Source of the DNA: Liquidambar formosana
Lineage: Eukaryota; Streptophyta; Magnoliopsida; Saxifragales; Altingiaceae
DNA: 64,000 bases
Direction: 5' to 3'
NCBI GenBank assembly: GCA_039720395.1
Contig: CM077832.1
Span: 25,879,607-25,943,606 of the forward strand
In this document: piece after piece, positions 10,359 to 41,070 of the stretch
How the letters are laid out: each line of letters begins with the position of its first letter
How positions within the stretch are numbered: position 1 is the stretch's first letter
Notes under the pieces: model-generated
Database searches by the model: none
The model's input: only the letters and a program-made list of their open reading frames with translations
Told to the model about the DNA's origin: nothing
Position numbers and translations under genes: made by a program

Positions 10359-11332
10359 GGATGTTGATGAGTCAAATTATCGTGTAACAATGGATGATAG
10401 TCAGATGAGAGTTGTTCGTGATAAGATCTATAGAGCTTATTAGTAGATATGCACCACCTTATTATATCAATAGTTTTTTTCCCTTTGTTTTTTGGTAGAA
10501 AGAGTACTCCAAACTATGGTCATTTTGAGCAAAATAGTTGAGTTGTGGTACCAATGATATGATCCTGTTTGGGAAAACTGTAGCTTTTGCTTTTAGGAAA
10601 AAGCAGAAGAGAATTAGAAGTTACGAATAGCAGAAGAGAATCAGTCTCTGTTTGGAAAATTATAAAAAATTTACTTTGTATGAGTTTTGTCCTTAATTGG
10701 TTGGAGAGCTACAAGCGAAGTACTTAATACATCCTTTATTCCACCAGTGGCAGTGGTGAATCATAAATGCAAATTAAACATTATTTGTATTGTGCAGCTA
10801 TGGATTATTTATTTATTTTTATTGGGTGAAAAAAATTTCATTAGGGAAAATCAATAGTTTATGCAACCAGGTTGTGTTACACCTCTAGCATCTTCTGCTA
10901 CAATATTTCACTAGCCTTAAAAAAAAAAAATAATAATAATAAGAAGAAGAATCTCTATAGCAATGGCATGCAACTTTAACAGGTAGGGAGGATGATGACA
11001 AGTAATTCCTGAAACTTATACTTCAAGAAGTGAAATGTCTTAAGTTTAACTTTTTTCTTTCTCTTGGGGTTAGCCACTAGCCAATTTTGATGAGAATAGT
11101 TGATGTAGAGTGGATAGTAACCCTATTCGTGTTGAGAAGATTAGACCAAAGGTCTAGATACCCCCATTGACAAAAAAAAATTAAATAACATTGACATGCT
11201 TTTGGAATGTGTCCTATGTAATCTTAGCATAAGTAGGTAGAAATTTGAGCCAATTGTTTACCCCAACCTCACTCCGAACCCTTTATCATATGAGCCAAAG
11301 ACACCATTCATTCCATATTAAATATTATCCCC

Positions 11333-11366
<34 letters not shown>

Positions 11367-11639
11367 AAATTGGTGGTGCGCCTTATGAGAGTCAAACTTG
11401 AGGCATAGGTATCATGACCACCATTGTTATACCCATGGGGTTGAAATGTATGAATTGTCAAACTAGTATTTCAATTTAAACTTTTAAATAGTGTTTCTTA
11501 TTACTTTTGGGATTGAAATTCTCCGTTGCTATGTCTTAAGAGATGGCACTGTATCTTTTCCATAGAGGAAATACTAGAGGTTGAGAAAAGAAAAAGGTAT
11601 GACCAGTTGACCACTTACCTCATATTGGTTGGATTCTAG
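10359..11639. other. Non-coding stretch with short repeats
   Basis: No gene is seen. There are A runs at about 10920-10930 and 11334-11364. A stretch beginning CTGTTTGGGAAAACTG at about 10565 resembles the ends of plant MITEs, but no inverted partner is clear. Confidence 0.3.
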
Positions 11640-12820
11640 AGCTGCTTGGCAGGATTTTTGCACCTCTTTGATCAAGAATGGCCTCGAAGCTGGAATTGAA
11701 AAATTTCTTGTTGATTTTAAATCCAACATAGCGTGGAGTTTGAATATTTAATCAGTAGCGGTAGAGAGCTGGATCTAGATCTGAAACCTTTTTTGTTTTC
11801 TCTATTGCCAAAGGACTCCTTAACAGAACTCTGATTTGCCTCATTCCTAAAACTCAGAGCCTGGAATCCATTGCCCAGTACAGACCTATCAGACTATGCA
11901 ACACGGTCTATAAGGTCATCACCAAAATTCTTGTGAATTGGATTGGACCTCTCCTTGATAAATCATTAGTCCTACTCAGACTAGCTTCATCCCGGGCCGA
12001 AAAGGAGTTGACAATGTTATTATCATCCAGTAATTAATTCATACCATGATGGGTCAAAAAGGGATCAATGGTTTAATGGCTGTGAAAATTGATTTGGAAA
12101 AAGCTTATGATAAATTGGAATGGAGCTTTATCAGAAAAGCTTTGATTTGGTTTAATTTCCCTTCTAAAATGATCCAACTCTTTTTGTCGTGCATTTCCAC
12201 AGAGATTTCGGCTGTCATTGTCAATGGAGAACTCACTGAGTACTTTCTTCGTTCTAGGCGTATCAAACAAAGGTGACCTTTTTTCTCCAGTACATTTTCA
12301 TCATTTGCATGGAATTCTTGTCCCTATCCATTGAGCATAGTCAATGGAATAAGAAATGGAGTGCTATCTGTGCTTCTAGAGGTTGCCTCACTTTCACGCA
12401 TGCTTTCTTTGCTGATGACCTCCTTTTGTTTGCCAAAGCCTCCACGGATGAGGGCAAAACAATCACGGATATCATGAACAACTTATGCTCCCTATCTGGT
12501 CTAAAAATTAGCTTTGGCAAATTCAAACTTTTCTGCTCTCCCAATATGGATCCGAGCCTTGTTAATGATATCAGTGAAGAGATGGGCATACAACATACTG
12601 ACAATTAAGGGAAGCACTTAGGCTTCCCTATTTTGCATGGGAGAAAGTCCAGAGAAGACTACAGGTTTATTGAAGATAAAGTTAGGCAAAAACTGGTGGG
12701 GTGGAAAGTTAGGCTTCTATCCCTTGCTGGCCGCACCACTTTGGTTACCATTGTGTTGGCTGCCATCCCCAATTACTACATGCACACCACGGATTTGCCT
12801 GTTGCTACATGCTGAATAAT
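11640..12820 (+). pseudogene. LINE reverse-transcriptase fragment, frameshifted
   Basis: Pieces of an L1-type ORF2 are readable in order: a fragment with the CLIPK-like block near 11840, the LEKAYD block at 12090-12110, the FADD catalytic box at 12408-12419, and the later GWK and LAGR blocks at 12690-12740. There are stops in the first part and a frame change near 12275-12290. The element is cut at both ends, with no tail and no duplication, so it is an old remnant. It is diverged from families A and B seen elsewhere here. Confidence 0.8.
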
Positions 12821-13276
12821 TTTTCCGGTGAGCCCCAAGAATCCGAGCTATACTTCCAGCAGCTTTGTTGTCCAGCGCTTCTTAAATAATTCATTAAATC
12901 ATAGTTTCAAGCAATACTGCTTGAAGGCATTCTTAGACATTTCGGTTTTCTCTACTTCTGCTGTAGTTATAAATCCTGAAGTTTTTTATAAGTTATGATT
13001 CATTTGAAAACGATGATTTCTAGATATCATCTATTGCACCTAAATTTTACTATGTCATAAACAGTATATGGACAAGGCTTTCAGGTCAGACTTTAAAAGA
13101 TAGAATTGATGCTTCCTCATCCATTGTCGATAATCCTCTCTGGTCCTAGAGATTTGCTCTTCCCTTTCCTTCTTTACAGTTTTGCAGCATATCCCTATGT
13201 TTTTTATGCATTCATGTTTTCCTCGAGCAATTATTTTTAAAAATTCTTTTATGCACAGTGAATTTTTTTTATTGTT
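12821..13276. other. Non-coding stretch upstream of COQ5 exon 1
   Basis: No gene is seen. Confidence 0.3.
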
Positions 13277-13300
13277 TATATATATATATATATATATATA
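13277..13300. repeat. (TA)n microsatellite
   Basis: An uninterrupted TA run of about 12 units. Confidence 0.9.
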
Positions 13301-13303
13301 AAT

Positions 13304-13363
13304 TTCTTACATGAATTTACATTTGTTGTAATTTTCTTACATGAATTTACATTTGTTGTAATT
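13304..13363 (+). repeat. Tandem duplication of a 30-bp unit
   Basis: Two almost identical 30-bp copies beginning TTCTTACATGAATTTACATT lie immediately before the TTTGACAG acceptor-like site upstream of the COQ5 start. The unit is pyrimidine/AT-rich, so it may have doubled part of a polypyrimidine or branch-point region. Confidence 0.85.
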
Positions 13364-13383
13364 TGACAGTTTGACTGACATCC

Positions 13384-30606
<17,223 letters not shown>

Positions 30607-32479
30607 TGGCAGTCCAAATTTGACAGTAGTCATTTCTACACAATTTTAGTCATCCAAGTTAATTTGTTGGCTTGCTTGGGAGGGATCCCATTAGAAGAAA
30701 CTGTAATTGGTGATGGAATGTTGACTAAATTTCAATTTTGGAATCGTGTTCTTGTTGTTCATACAGTAGTGAAAACTTTTATTTGATATTCGGGGGCATT
30801 CCAAGTGACCTAAGCTCTAGAGTCTGGGAGTTGAATTTTAGGTATGATTCAAGGTTGTAAGAAATTTTTAAAGTTCTCGTGTACCTAAAAATAAAATAAG
30901 TTGCATGGCTTGAGCATGAACATAATCTTCTGCAAGGTGAACACATCCGTGCTCTTAATGATGTGAGCATTTTCTGTTCCTTTTGTGGACTTATTTCTTG
31001 CCCATTTCAGTCTTGAAAATCCCTTTCCTCCTCTCTAAATCGCTCTCTTGAACATCTCTTTCTTGTCTTTAAAATCCTGTCTCTGTAAGCTACTAGGGCT
31101 AGCCTAGCAGTGAGGGAGGATGGGGTAAAGGTGTCGCATTGAGTGAACATGACAGGAATACCAAATGCCGTTCCTAACATGGATTCTTACCAATCAAATG
31201 ATGGGTGAGATGACAAGAAGAGCCCAAAAATGATGTTGCGTCACTCACTAGGGTCTTTGACACATGCAGGAGAAAGAGGAATTAAAAACAGTAGGTACAA
31301 TAAAAATTTAATTAAAGGGAAGGGTGTATTTCCAGTTTTTGCCCCTACTATGGTAATCTTATAAACAAATTATATTATAAGGAAAAAGGCTTTTCTTTTC
31401 GTCCAATTAGGCTCAGTTTAGGGCGGACTTGGGAGACTGCAGGGATGTTCTAATGCGTTTTTTCTCCTCTCCATCCTCTCCTTTTTGACAATTCCATCTA
31501 TGCCAAGACAAATGGATAGTTTATAAACAAACTAGTGGCACGGACCCGTCCCTCTTTGTGGGTTGTTTTTAGAGGACTCCAATATGTTGTCCCAATGTCA
31601 TGGCAAGCCTCTTTCTGGATATAATTTCACACATCCTTGTGCATTTTTTCCCAAATATAGACCGTTTAACATTAAAAGTTTTCAGATCTAAAGTGAAACA
31701 CAAAAATAAATAAATAATTTAAAAAGGACACTGGACAATCACCATACCCAAGCCCATCACACTAAAATGATAGAAAAGAACGTCAGTAAAAAGAAGGGAA
31801 AAGACCGGAAACTAAATTGATTGATTACAAAGTTCACCTAATTACAAAGCTCACTGATCAACCACCAATGAACAATAGCAACATAGCCATCATGACCATA
31901 GAGAAGTGTGAAAAATGTATAAAAGACGGTACGCTTTAAAAACGAAGGAAAAGAAGAAAAAAATAATTCCATTCCTATTTCACCTTACCATGTCTCCCCA
32001 ACAATAGATCTGATCACCAGCAAAAGCAATCAAATATTCAGATTTCTTAGTATTTTTATCATATAGGAGAGAATGGCATGTTTGGCTAGGGAGGTTAGAA
32101 GTTAAGAAAATAAAACAACTCAATAAATTTCAGAGAAGACGGTCATCTCACCTATGGCAAAGGAATCCCAGGACAATGTGGATGGTGTCTTCATGTCTTA
32201 TAGCAAAAAACATACCCTAGCAGAGGCAACACCCGCAGGGGCAAATTGAATAAAGGGATCCAACGCATTACATTTTAAAATTTATTCCACCCACATTTGT
32301 ATATAAAAAACTAAGCACATACATGTTTTATGTGAAAATGTTTGGTTGAAGTTTGTGACTTCGTACATATTTCCTACCAAGATGCTTATCAGAAGCGCAT
32401 GGACGAAGATCTTATGACGAGATGCTATATGATGGTGTCTCTAAGTCCCGAGCTTAAGAAGCAATACGAGTCCATGGGA
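30607..32479. other. COQ5 3' flank up to the satellite
   Basis: The first ~200 bp are likely 3' UTR. No further gene is seen. The join to the satellite is near 32480, where monomer-like sequence begins. Confidence 0.45.
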
Positions 32480-34912
32480 AGTCGCCATTGACTTGTGGGA
32501 GCTCTTAAGAGTCACAGCGCCCTCTAAACTCAATTAGAGTCGTCATTGACTCGTGGGAACTCCACAATGCTTCGAGGACACCCGTAGGAGCTCTATATGC
32601 TCAAAAAAATCCTAGCAGGCTTACGAGAGCCCACAACGCTCTATAAACTCATTTAGAGTTGCCATTGATCCATGGGAGCCTCACAATGCTTCCAAGACAC
32701 CTGTAGGACCTTTATATACTCCAAAAAATCTTAGAAGGCTTTTGAGTCCACGATGCTCTATAAACTCAATTAGAGCCGTCATTGACTCGTAGGAGCTCCA
32801 CAACGCTTCCTAGACACCCGTAGGAGCTCTATACACTCAAAAAAATCCTAGCAAGCTTACGAGAGTCCATGACGCTCTATAAACTCATTTAGAGTTGCCA
32901 TTGACCCGTGGGAGCCTCACAACGCTTCCAAGACACCTGTAGGACCTCTATACGCTCCAAAAAATCTTAGAAGGCATTTTTGAGTCCACGACGCTCTATA
33001 AACTCAATTAGAGCCGTCATTGACTCGTGGGAGCTCCACAACGCTTCCTAGACACCTGTAGGAGCTTCTATACGGTCCAAAAAATCTTAGGACAGCTTTC
33101 GAGAGTTTACAACGCTCTCTAGACTCATTCGGAATTGCCATTCCATCTTGGTATCCTCACAATGCTTCCTGGGCATCCGTAGGAGCTCAACTCTATCCAA
33201 AAAATCTTAAGGGGCTTTCTAGAGCGCACGATCTTCTGTAAACTCAAATAAAGCCGCTACGGACTCGTAGTAGCCTCACAACGCTTCCTAGAAACTCGTA
33301 AGAGCTCTATGCGCTCCAAAAAACCATAGGAGGCTTTCAAGAGTCCACGACGCTCTCTTGACTCAATTAGAGTTGCTATAGACTCGTGGGTGCCTCTCAA
33401 CACTTCCTAGACACCCATAGCAGCTCCATACGCTCCAAAAAATCAAAGCAGGCTTTCTAGAGTCCACGACGCTTGTTAGACTCAATTGCGCAGCCACAAA
33501 TTCGTGAGAGTCTCACAACGCTTCCAAGACACCAGTAGGAGCTGTATATGCTCCAAAAAAACTCATAGGAGACTCTTGAGAGTTCATGGTGCTTTCTAAA
33601 CTCAATTAGAGTCGCCATTGACTCGTGGGAGCTCCACAATGCTTCCTGGACACCCGTAGGAGATCTATATGCTCCAAAAAATTTTAGGAGGCTTTGGAGA
33701 GTCCACAACGCTCTCTAAACTCATTTAGAGTCGCCATTGACTCGTGGGAGCCTTACAACGCTTCCAAGACTCCTGTAGGACCTTTATATGCTCCAAAAAA
33801 TCCTAGAAGGCTTTTTTGGGTCCATGACGCTCTATAAACTCAATTTGAGCCATTAATGACTCGTGGGAGCTCCATAACGCTTCCTAAACACCCGTAGGAG
33901 CTCTATCTGCTTGAAAAAAAATCCTAGGAGCCTTTTGAGAGTCCACGACGCTCTCTAAAGTCATTCAGAGTCGCCATTAACTCGTGGGAGCCTCACAACG
34001 CTTCCAAGACACCCGTAGGACCTCCATATGCTCCAAAGAATCTTAGAAGGCTTTTTAGAGTCCATGATGCCCTCTAGACTCAATTAGAGTCGCCATAAAC
34101 TCGTGGGAACCTTACAACATTTCCTACGCAACCGTGGGAGCTCTATACGCTCCAAAAAATCCTAGGAGACTTTCTAGAGTCCACAACGGTCTCTAGACTC
34201 AATTAAAGTCTCCACAGAGTCGTGGGAGCCCCACAACACTTCCCAAATACCTGTAAGAGCTCTATATGCTCCAAAAAAATACAAGTAGGCCTTTTTCTAG
34301 AGTCCATGATGCTCTCTAGACTCAATAGGGTCTTCATAGACTTGTGGAAGCCTCACAATGCTTCCTAGACACAGGTAGGAGCTCTATACTCTCCAAAAAC
34401 TCCTAGGAGACTTTTGAGAGTCCACGTCTCTCTATAAACTCAATTAGAGTCACCATTGGCTCGTGGGATCTCCACAATGCTTTCTGGTCACCCGTAGGAG
34501 CTCTATACCGTCCAAAACTTCCTAGGAAGCTTTTAAGAGTCCACGTCTCTCTATAAACTCAATTAGAGTCACCATTGGCTCGTGGGATCTCCACAATGCT
34601 TTCTGGTCACCCGTAGGAGCTCTATACCATCCAAAACTTCCTAGGAAGCTTTTGAGAGTCCACGATGCTATCTAGGTCAATAGGGTCGCCATAGACTCGT
34701 GGGAGTCCGACAACGCTTCCTAGACACTCGTAGGAGCTCTATAAGCTCTAAAAAAAAAAAATCCTAGGATGCTTTTGAGAGCCCACGACGCTCTCTTGAC
34801 TCAGTTAGAGTCGTCATAGACTCGTAGGAGCGTCACAATGCTTCCTAGACACCCGTAGCAACTCTATACACTCCAAAAAATCGCAGGAGGCTTTCTAGAG
34901 TTCACGACATTC
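32480..34912 (+). repeat. Satellite array, left arm, segment 1 (about 119-bp monomers)
   Basis: Monomers repeat every 118-121 bp; for example GAGTCGCC begins at 33609 and 33728. Each unit carries GACTCGTGGGAGC, a TTCCTAGACACCCGTAGGAG block, GAGCTCTATACGCTCC, an A tract, and CCTAGGAGGCTTTCGAGAG. Neighbouring monomers differ more from each other than from the matching monomers about 3.6-3.8 kb away, once insertions are removed. No coding role is supported. Confidence 0.9.
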
Positions 34913-37182
34913 AAGCCCCTGGTCCTGATGGGTACACTTCTCAGTTTTTTAAATCTGCTTGGTCTATTATTAAGGATGATGTGTTGGCTGCTGTGAGTTC
35001 TTTTTTCAGTTCTGGGAAGTTGCTTGGAGAAGTTAATGCCACCACTATTGCTCTTATTCCCAAGACTCCTAACCCATCTATTATGAGTGACTTTCGTCCC
35101 ATCTCTTGCTGCAATACCATATATAAATGCATCTCCAAGATCATAGCTAGTAGAATCAAAGATTGTCTTCCTGATTTTATTAGTCCTAACCAATCAGCGT
35201 TCATTGCTGGAAGGAATATATCTGATAATATTCTTCTTGCTCAAGAGATCTTGAAGAATTACCACCGTAATTCTGGCAATCCTAGGTGTGCTATTAAAGT
35301 GGACTTAATGAAAGCCTATGATACTGTTAGCACTGATTTCATTTTGCAAGTGTTACAGCATCTCAACACTCCTCCGCATATTGTTCTTTGGATTAGAGCC
35401 TGTATTACATCTCCCAAGTTCTCAGTGGCTATTAATGGGGGTCTTGAAGGTTATTTTGAAGGGAAGCGAGGGCTTAGACAGGGTGATCCTATCTCCCCTT
35501 ATCTCTTTGTTATTGTTATGGAGATTCTTTCCAGATTACTTGCCAAATATGCATCTAGGCCTGAATTTAAGTTCCATGCTCGATGCCAAAAAATGAAGCT
35601 TACGCATCTTTGTTTTGCTGATGATCTTCTCATTTTTGCTAATGGTAGTATTGATTCCATTAATAGCATTAAGGATATTCTTGATTGCTTTGAAAGCATT
35701 TCAGGTCTTAAAGCAAATGTGAACAAGAGCCTTATCTTCTTTGCTGGTGTGAGTAACGAGATCAAAGTTGAGATTAAAAGAATTCTGGGGTTTTGTGAAG
35801 GTTCTCTGCCTGTCAAGTATCTCGGAGTTCCCCTTATCAGTACTAAGTTGACTAGTGCTGATTGTTGTCCTCTTATTGAAAGAATTACGGCCCGTGTTAA
35901 GTCTTGGAGTTCTCGTGGCCTTTCTTATGCTGGGCGACTTCAACTTATTAATTCTGTCCTTTTTAGCATCCAGCAATATTGGAGCAGCATCTTTATTATT
36001 CCTAAAAAAGCTTGTCATTCGATTGAGCAAATTTTTAGGAAGTTTTTATGGTCAGGTTGTGATTTAAAGCAAAATGGAGCTAAAGTGAGTTGGGCTGCCC
36101 TTTGTAATCCCAAGTTGGAAGGTGGCCTTGGTATAAGACGTGTTCAAGATGTGAATGTTGCGGCTGTTTTGAAACATGTTTGGGCTTTGTTCTCTCGCTC
36201 GGGCTCCTTATGGGTTGCATGGGTGAAGATACATCTTCTCAGAGGCAAAAGCTTTTGGTCTGTTAAAATCCCAGCTGAGTGTTCTTGGGTATGGAGGAAA
36301 ATCATCAAATTCAGAGACATGGCTAGACCTTTCATTAAACACCAGGTGGGAAATGGAGAAAATATCTTTCTTTGGCATGACAATTGGCATCAATTAGGCC
36401 CCCTCTTTCCCAGATATGGTGATAGAGTTATGTATGACTCAGGGTTGCCTTCTTCTGCTAAAGTATGTGATGTTATTGATGGGAATAATTGGAGATGGCC
36501 GGTTACAGTTACTTTGGATTTAATTGAGATTCAATCTTTTCCATTTCCTTCCTTGAGACTCCATGATGATGATGTGGTTAGATGGCTCCCTTCCCAAACA
36601 GGAGTGTTCTCATTGAAATCGGCCTGGAATCTTATTAGAGACTGTCAACCTGAAAGAAGTTGGGCTCGGCTGGTGTGGTTCTCTCAGGCTATTCCCAAAC
36701 ACTCTTTCATTTTATGGCTTGTTATTCAAGATAGGATTACTACTCTTGATCGTTTAGCAGCGTGGGGTGTGGGTAATAATACTACTTGTATTTTATGTAA
36801 TCAAGGCAATGAAAATAGAGATCATCTATTTTTTAATTGCAGTTTCACATCCACGGTTTGGAAGAAAGTGTTGGAGTTATGCTGTATTTACCGTACTCCT
36901 AGATTTTGGGCTAATGAGATTTTATGGGCTACTCAACTGTCAAATAGTAAATCCTTTTGTGCTGTGATAAAGAAACTTGCTTGGGCCTCTGTCATATACA
37001 ATATTTGGAGAGAGAGAAATTCCCGTTTGCATGAAAACAATTTCTCTAGTGAAGGCTACATTGTGAAGAATATTATTCGTGATGTTCGATTGCGTGGAGC
37101 TAGTTTTGGTGGTATCAAAGACAATGATAGAAACAGGACTTTTTGTAACAATTGGAGTATCTCTTTTGATATTCTATGTTAG
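34913..37182 (+). pseudogene. LINE ORF2 protein, reverse transcriptase to C-terminus, open but 5'-truncated
   Basis: About 755 codons without a stop. The frame is open from the insertion boundary with the KAPGPDG-type block (here APGPDG), then PKTPNPS and FRPISCCNTIYK blocks, KVDLMKAYD near 35300, RGLRQGDPISPYLF near 35480, the catalytic FADD at 35614-35625, and a C-terminal CX2C...HX4C zinc-finger-like RVT domain near 36790-36840. The function would be target-primed reverse transcription in the nucleus. Without the endonuclease and a start codon it cannot be an autonomous gene. Confidence 0.9.
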
Positions 37183-37365
37183 TTGCTTGCCTCGGGCTGT
37201 GAGGTTTGATTCCCGTATTCTCTAAACAAACTAATAATCCAATTTCTTGGATTATTATTTTGTTTTAAGATGAGGGTTTTTTGTTTAGCCTTGTTGGCTG
37301 CTTCTTTCTCTTTGTAATTCTTTTGTTCATTTATATACTTCTCACTTACCCAAAAAAAAAAAAAA
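34913..37365 (+). mobile_element. 5'-truncated LINE (L1-type), family A, with uninterrupted ORF2 frame
   Basis: A perfect 17-bp duplication TAGAGTTCACGACATTC lies at 34896-34912 and 37366-37382, and the element ends in CTTACCC plus an A run. The body is 2453 bp: ORF2 from within the reverse transcriptase to its end, a 3' UTR of about 170 bp, and the tail. The 5' part (ORF1, endonuclease) is absent by truncation. The lack of stops and the intact duplication suggest a young insertion into an already formed satellite. Confidence 0.92.
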
Positions 37366-40300
37366 TAGAGTTCACGACATTCGCTAGACTCAATAGTGTA
37401 TCCGTAGATTCGTGGGAGTCTCACAACACTTCCTAGACACCAGTATGAGCTCTCTCTAAAAAATCTGAGGAGACTTTTGAGACTCCATGCCGTTCTCTAG
37501 ACTAAATTACAATTGCCAATTAACTCCTGGGATCTCCATAACGATTCCTAGACCCCCGTAGGAGCTCTATATGCGCCAAAAAAATCTTAGGAGGCTTTCG
37601 AGACTCCACGACGCTCTCAAAACACATTTAGAGTTGCCATTGACTCATGGGAGCCTCACAACAGTTACAAGACACTTGTAGGACCTCTATTGGGTCCAAA
37701 GAATCCTAAAGGGCTTTTTAGACTCCATGACATTCTCTATACTCAATTAGAGTCGTCATAGACTCCTGGGAGCTCCACAACATTTCCTACACACCTGTAA
37801 GAGCTCTATAAGCTCTAAAAAAAAAAAAAAAATCTTTGGAGGCATTCTAGAGTCCATGCCGGTCTCTAGACTCAATTACAGTCTCAATACAATCGTGGTA
37901 GCCTCACAACACTTCCTAGATACACGTAGGAGCTCTATACGCTGCAAAAGATACAAGTAGGCTTTCTAGAGTTCACGATGCCCCCACAATGCTTCCTAAA
38001 CAAAGGTAGGAGCTCTGTACTCTCCAAAACTCGTAGGAGACTTTTGAGAGTCCACGACTCTTTATAAACTCAATTAGAGTCGCCATTGACTTGTGGAAGC
38101 TCTACCAGGCTTTCTAGACACTCATAAGAGCTCTATAGGGTCCAAAAATTCCTAGGAGGCTCTCGAGACTCCAAGATGCTCTCTAGAGTCAATAGGGTCG
38201 CCATAGACTCGTGGGACTCTCACAACGCTTCCTAGACACCCGTAGGAGCTCTATACGCTTCGAAAAATCCTAGGAGGCTTTCGAGAGTCCACGATGCGCT
38301 CTAGACGTATTTAGGGTCGCCATTTACTTGTGGGAGCCTCTCAACACTTCCTAGACACCTATAGGACCTCTATATGCTCCCAAAAAACCCTAGAAGGTGT
38401 TTTAGAGTCCACGACGATCTACAGATTCAATTAGGGTCGCCATTGACTCGTGGGAGCGCCACCTAGGCACTCGTAGGAGCTCAATACAATCGAAAAAATC
38501 TTAGGATGCTTTCTAGACTCCATGACACCCTTCAGACTCAATTATAGTCGCTATAGACTCTTGGGAGCCTCTTAACACTTCTTAGACACCCATAGGAGCT
38601 CTATAAGCTCCAAAAAAAAAAAAAAAAAAATCATAGGAGGCATTTTAGAGTCCACGACCCTATGAGGCTCAATAGCATTGCCTTACTTTTGTGGGAGCAT
38701 CACAATGCTTCCTAAACACCATAAGGAGCTGTATATGCTCCAAAAAAAAATCATAGGAGACTCTTCAGAGTTCACGGCGCCCTCTAAACTCAATTTGAGT
38801 CGCCATTGACTTGTAGGAGCTCATCAATGCTTCCAGGACATCCGTAGGAGCTCTATACGCTAAAAAAAATTCCTAGCAGGCTTATGAGAGCCCATGACGC
38901 TCTATAACTCATTCAGAGTCTCCAATTGACCCGTGGGAGCCTTATAACACGTCCAAGACACCTGTAGGACCTCCATACGCTCCTAAAAATCTTAGAAGGC
39001 TTTTTGAGTCCACGATGCTCTATATACTCAATTAGAGCCATCATTGACTTGTGGGAGCTCCATAACTCTTCCTAGACACCCGTAGGAGCTCTATACGCTC
39101 AAAAAAATCCTAGGAGGCTTACGAGAGCCCACAATGCTCTATAAACTCATTTAGAGTCGCCATTGACCCGTGGGAGCCTCACAATGCTTCCAAGACACTT
39201 GTAGGACCTCTATACGCTCCAAAAAATCTTAAAAGGCTTTTTTGAGTCCACGACGCTCTATAAACTTAATTAGAGCTGTCATTGACTCATGGGAGCTCCA
39301 CAACGCCTCCAGACACCCGTAGGAGCTCTATACAGTCCAAAAAATCCTAGGACGCTTTCGAGAGTCTACAACGCTCTCTAGACTCATTCGGAGTTGCCAT
39401 TCCATCTTGGTATCCTCACAATGCTTCCTGGGCACCCGTAGGAGCTCAATACTATCCAAAAAATCTTAAGGGGCTTTCTAGAGCCAACGACCTTCTCTAG
39501 ACTCAAATAAAGCCGCTACGGACTCTTAGCAGCCTCACAACGCTTCCTAGAAACCCGTAAGAGCTCTATGAGCTCCAAAAAATCATAAGAGGCTTTCGAG
39601 TGTCCACGACGCTCTCTTGATTCAATTAGAGTCGCTATAGACTCGTGGGAGCCTCTTAACACTTCCTAGAGACCCATAGTAGCTCTATACACTCCAAAAA
39701 ATCAAAGCAAGCTTTCTAGAGTCCACGACGCTAGCTAGACCCAATTGCGCAGCCACAAATTCGTGAGAGTCTCACAACGCTTCCAAGACACCAGTAGGAG
39801 CTGTACATGCTCCAAAAAAACTCACAGGAGAGTTTTGAGAGTTCATGGTGTTCTCTAAATTCAGTTAGAGTCGCCATTGACTCATGGGAGCTTCACAACG
39901 CTTCCTAGACACCCGTAGGAGCTCTATACGCTCCAAAAAAATCATAGGAGGCTTTTGAGAGTCCACGACGCTCTTTAAACTCATTTAGAGTCGCCATTGA
40001 CTCGTGGGAGCGTTACAACGCTTCTAAGACTCCCGTAGGACCTCTATACTCTCCAAAAAATCCTAGAAGGCTTTTTTCAGTCCACGACGCTCTATAAACT
40101 CAATTTGAGCCATCAATGACTCGTGGGAGCTCCACAACGCTTCCTAGACACCCGTAGGAGCTCTATCTGCTCGAAAAAAATCCTAGGCGCCTTTCGAGAG
40201 TCCACGATGCTATCTAAAGTCATTCAGAGTCGCCATTGACTGGTGGGAGCCTCACAACGCTTCCAAGACACCCGTAGGACCTCCATATGCTCCAAAGAAT

Positions 40301-41070
40301 CCTAGAAGGCTTTTTAGAGTCCATGATGCCCTCTAGACTCAATTAGAGTCGCCATAAACTCGTGGGAACCTTATAACATTTCCTATGCAACCGTTGGAGC
40401 TCTATACGCTCCAAAAAATCCTAGGAGACTTTCTAGAGTCCACGACGGTCTCTAGACTCAATTAAAGTCTCCACTAGAGTCGTGGGAGCCCCACAACACT
40501 TCCTAAATACCTGTAAGAGCTCTATATGCTCCAAAAAAATACAAGTAGGCCTTTTTCTAGAGTCCATGATGCTCTCTAGACTCAATAGGGTCTTCATAGA
40601 CTTGTGGAAGCCTCACAATGCTTCTTAGACACAGGTAGGAGCTCTATACTCTCCAAAAACTCCCAGGAGACTTTTGAGAGTCCATCTCTCTCTATAAACT
40701 GAATTAGAGTCGCCATTGACTCGTGGGAGCTCCACAATGCTTTCCGGTCACCCATAGGAGCTCTATACCGTCCAAAACTTCCTAGGAAGCCTTCGAGAGC
40801 CCACGATGCTATTTAGGTCAATAGGGTCGCTATAGACTCGTGGGAGTCCCACAACGCTTCCTAGACACTCGTAGTAGCTCTATAAGCTCCAAAAAATCCT
40901 AGGACGCTTTCCAGAGCCCACGACGCTCTCTTGACTCAGTTAGAATTGTCATAGACTCATAGGAGCATCACAATGCTTCCTAGACACCCAGTAGCAACTC
41001 TATACGCTCCAAAAAATCGTGGGAGCCTTTCTAGAGTTTACGACATTCGCTAGACTCAATAGGGTATCTG
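37366..41070 (+). repeat. Satellite array, left arm, segment 2
   Basis: The array continues in the same orientation. A tract spacing at 39101, 39221, 39339 and 39458 gives 118-120 bp. The variant monomer containing CCATCTTGGTATCC at 39402 also occurs at 33143 and 47744. Confidence 0.9.

Noticed and set aside
33457..33708. Open frames of 60-83 codons in the satellite (also near 46915, 47630, 48058, 49268, 53149, 54988, 55478, 58637, 59761, 63248)
   Set aside because: They fall in any frame of the tandem repeat, share no start context, and vary between equivalent units; they are by-products of monomer composition.
35499..36393. Antisense frames across the LINE ORF2
   Set aside because: Shadows of a clear reverse-transcriptase frame on the plus strand.
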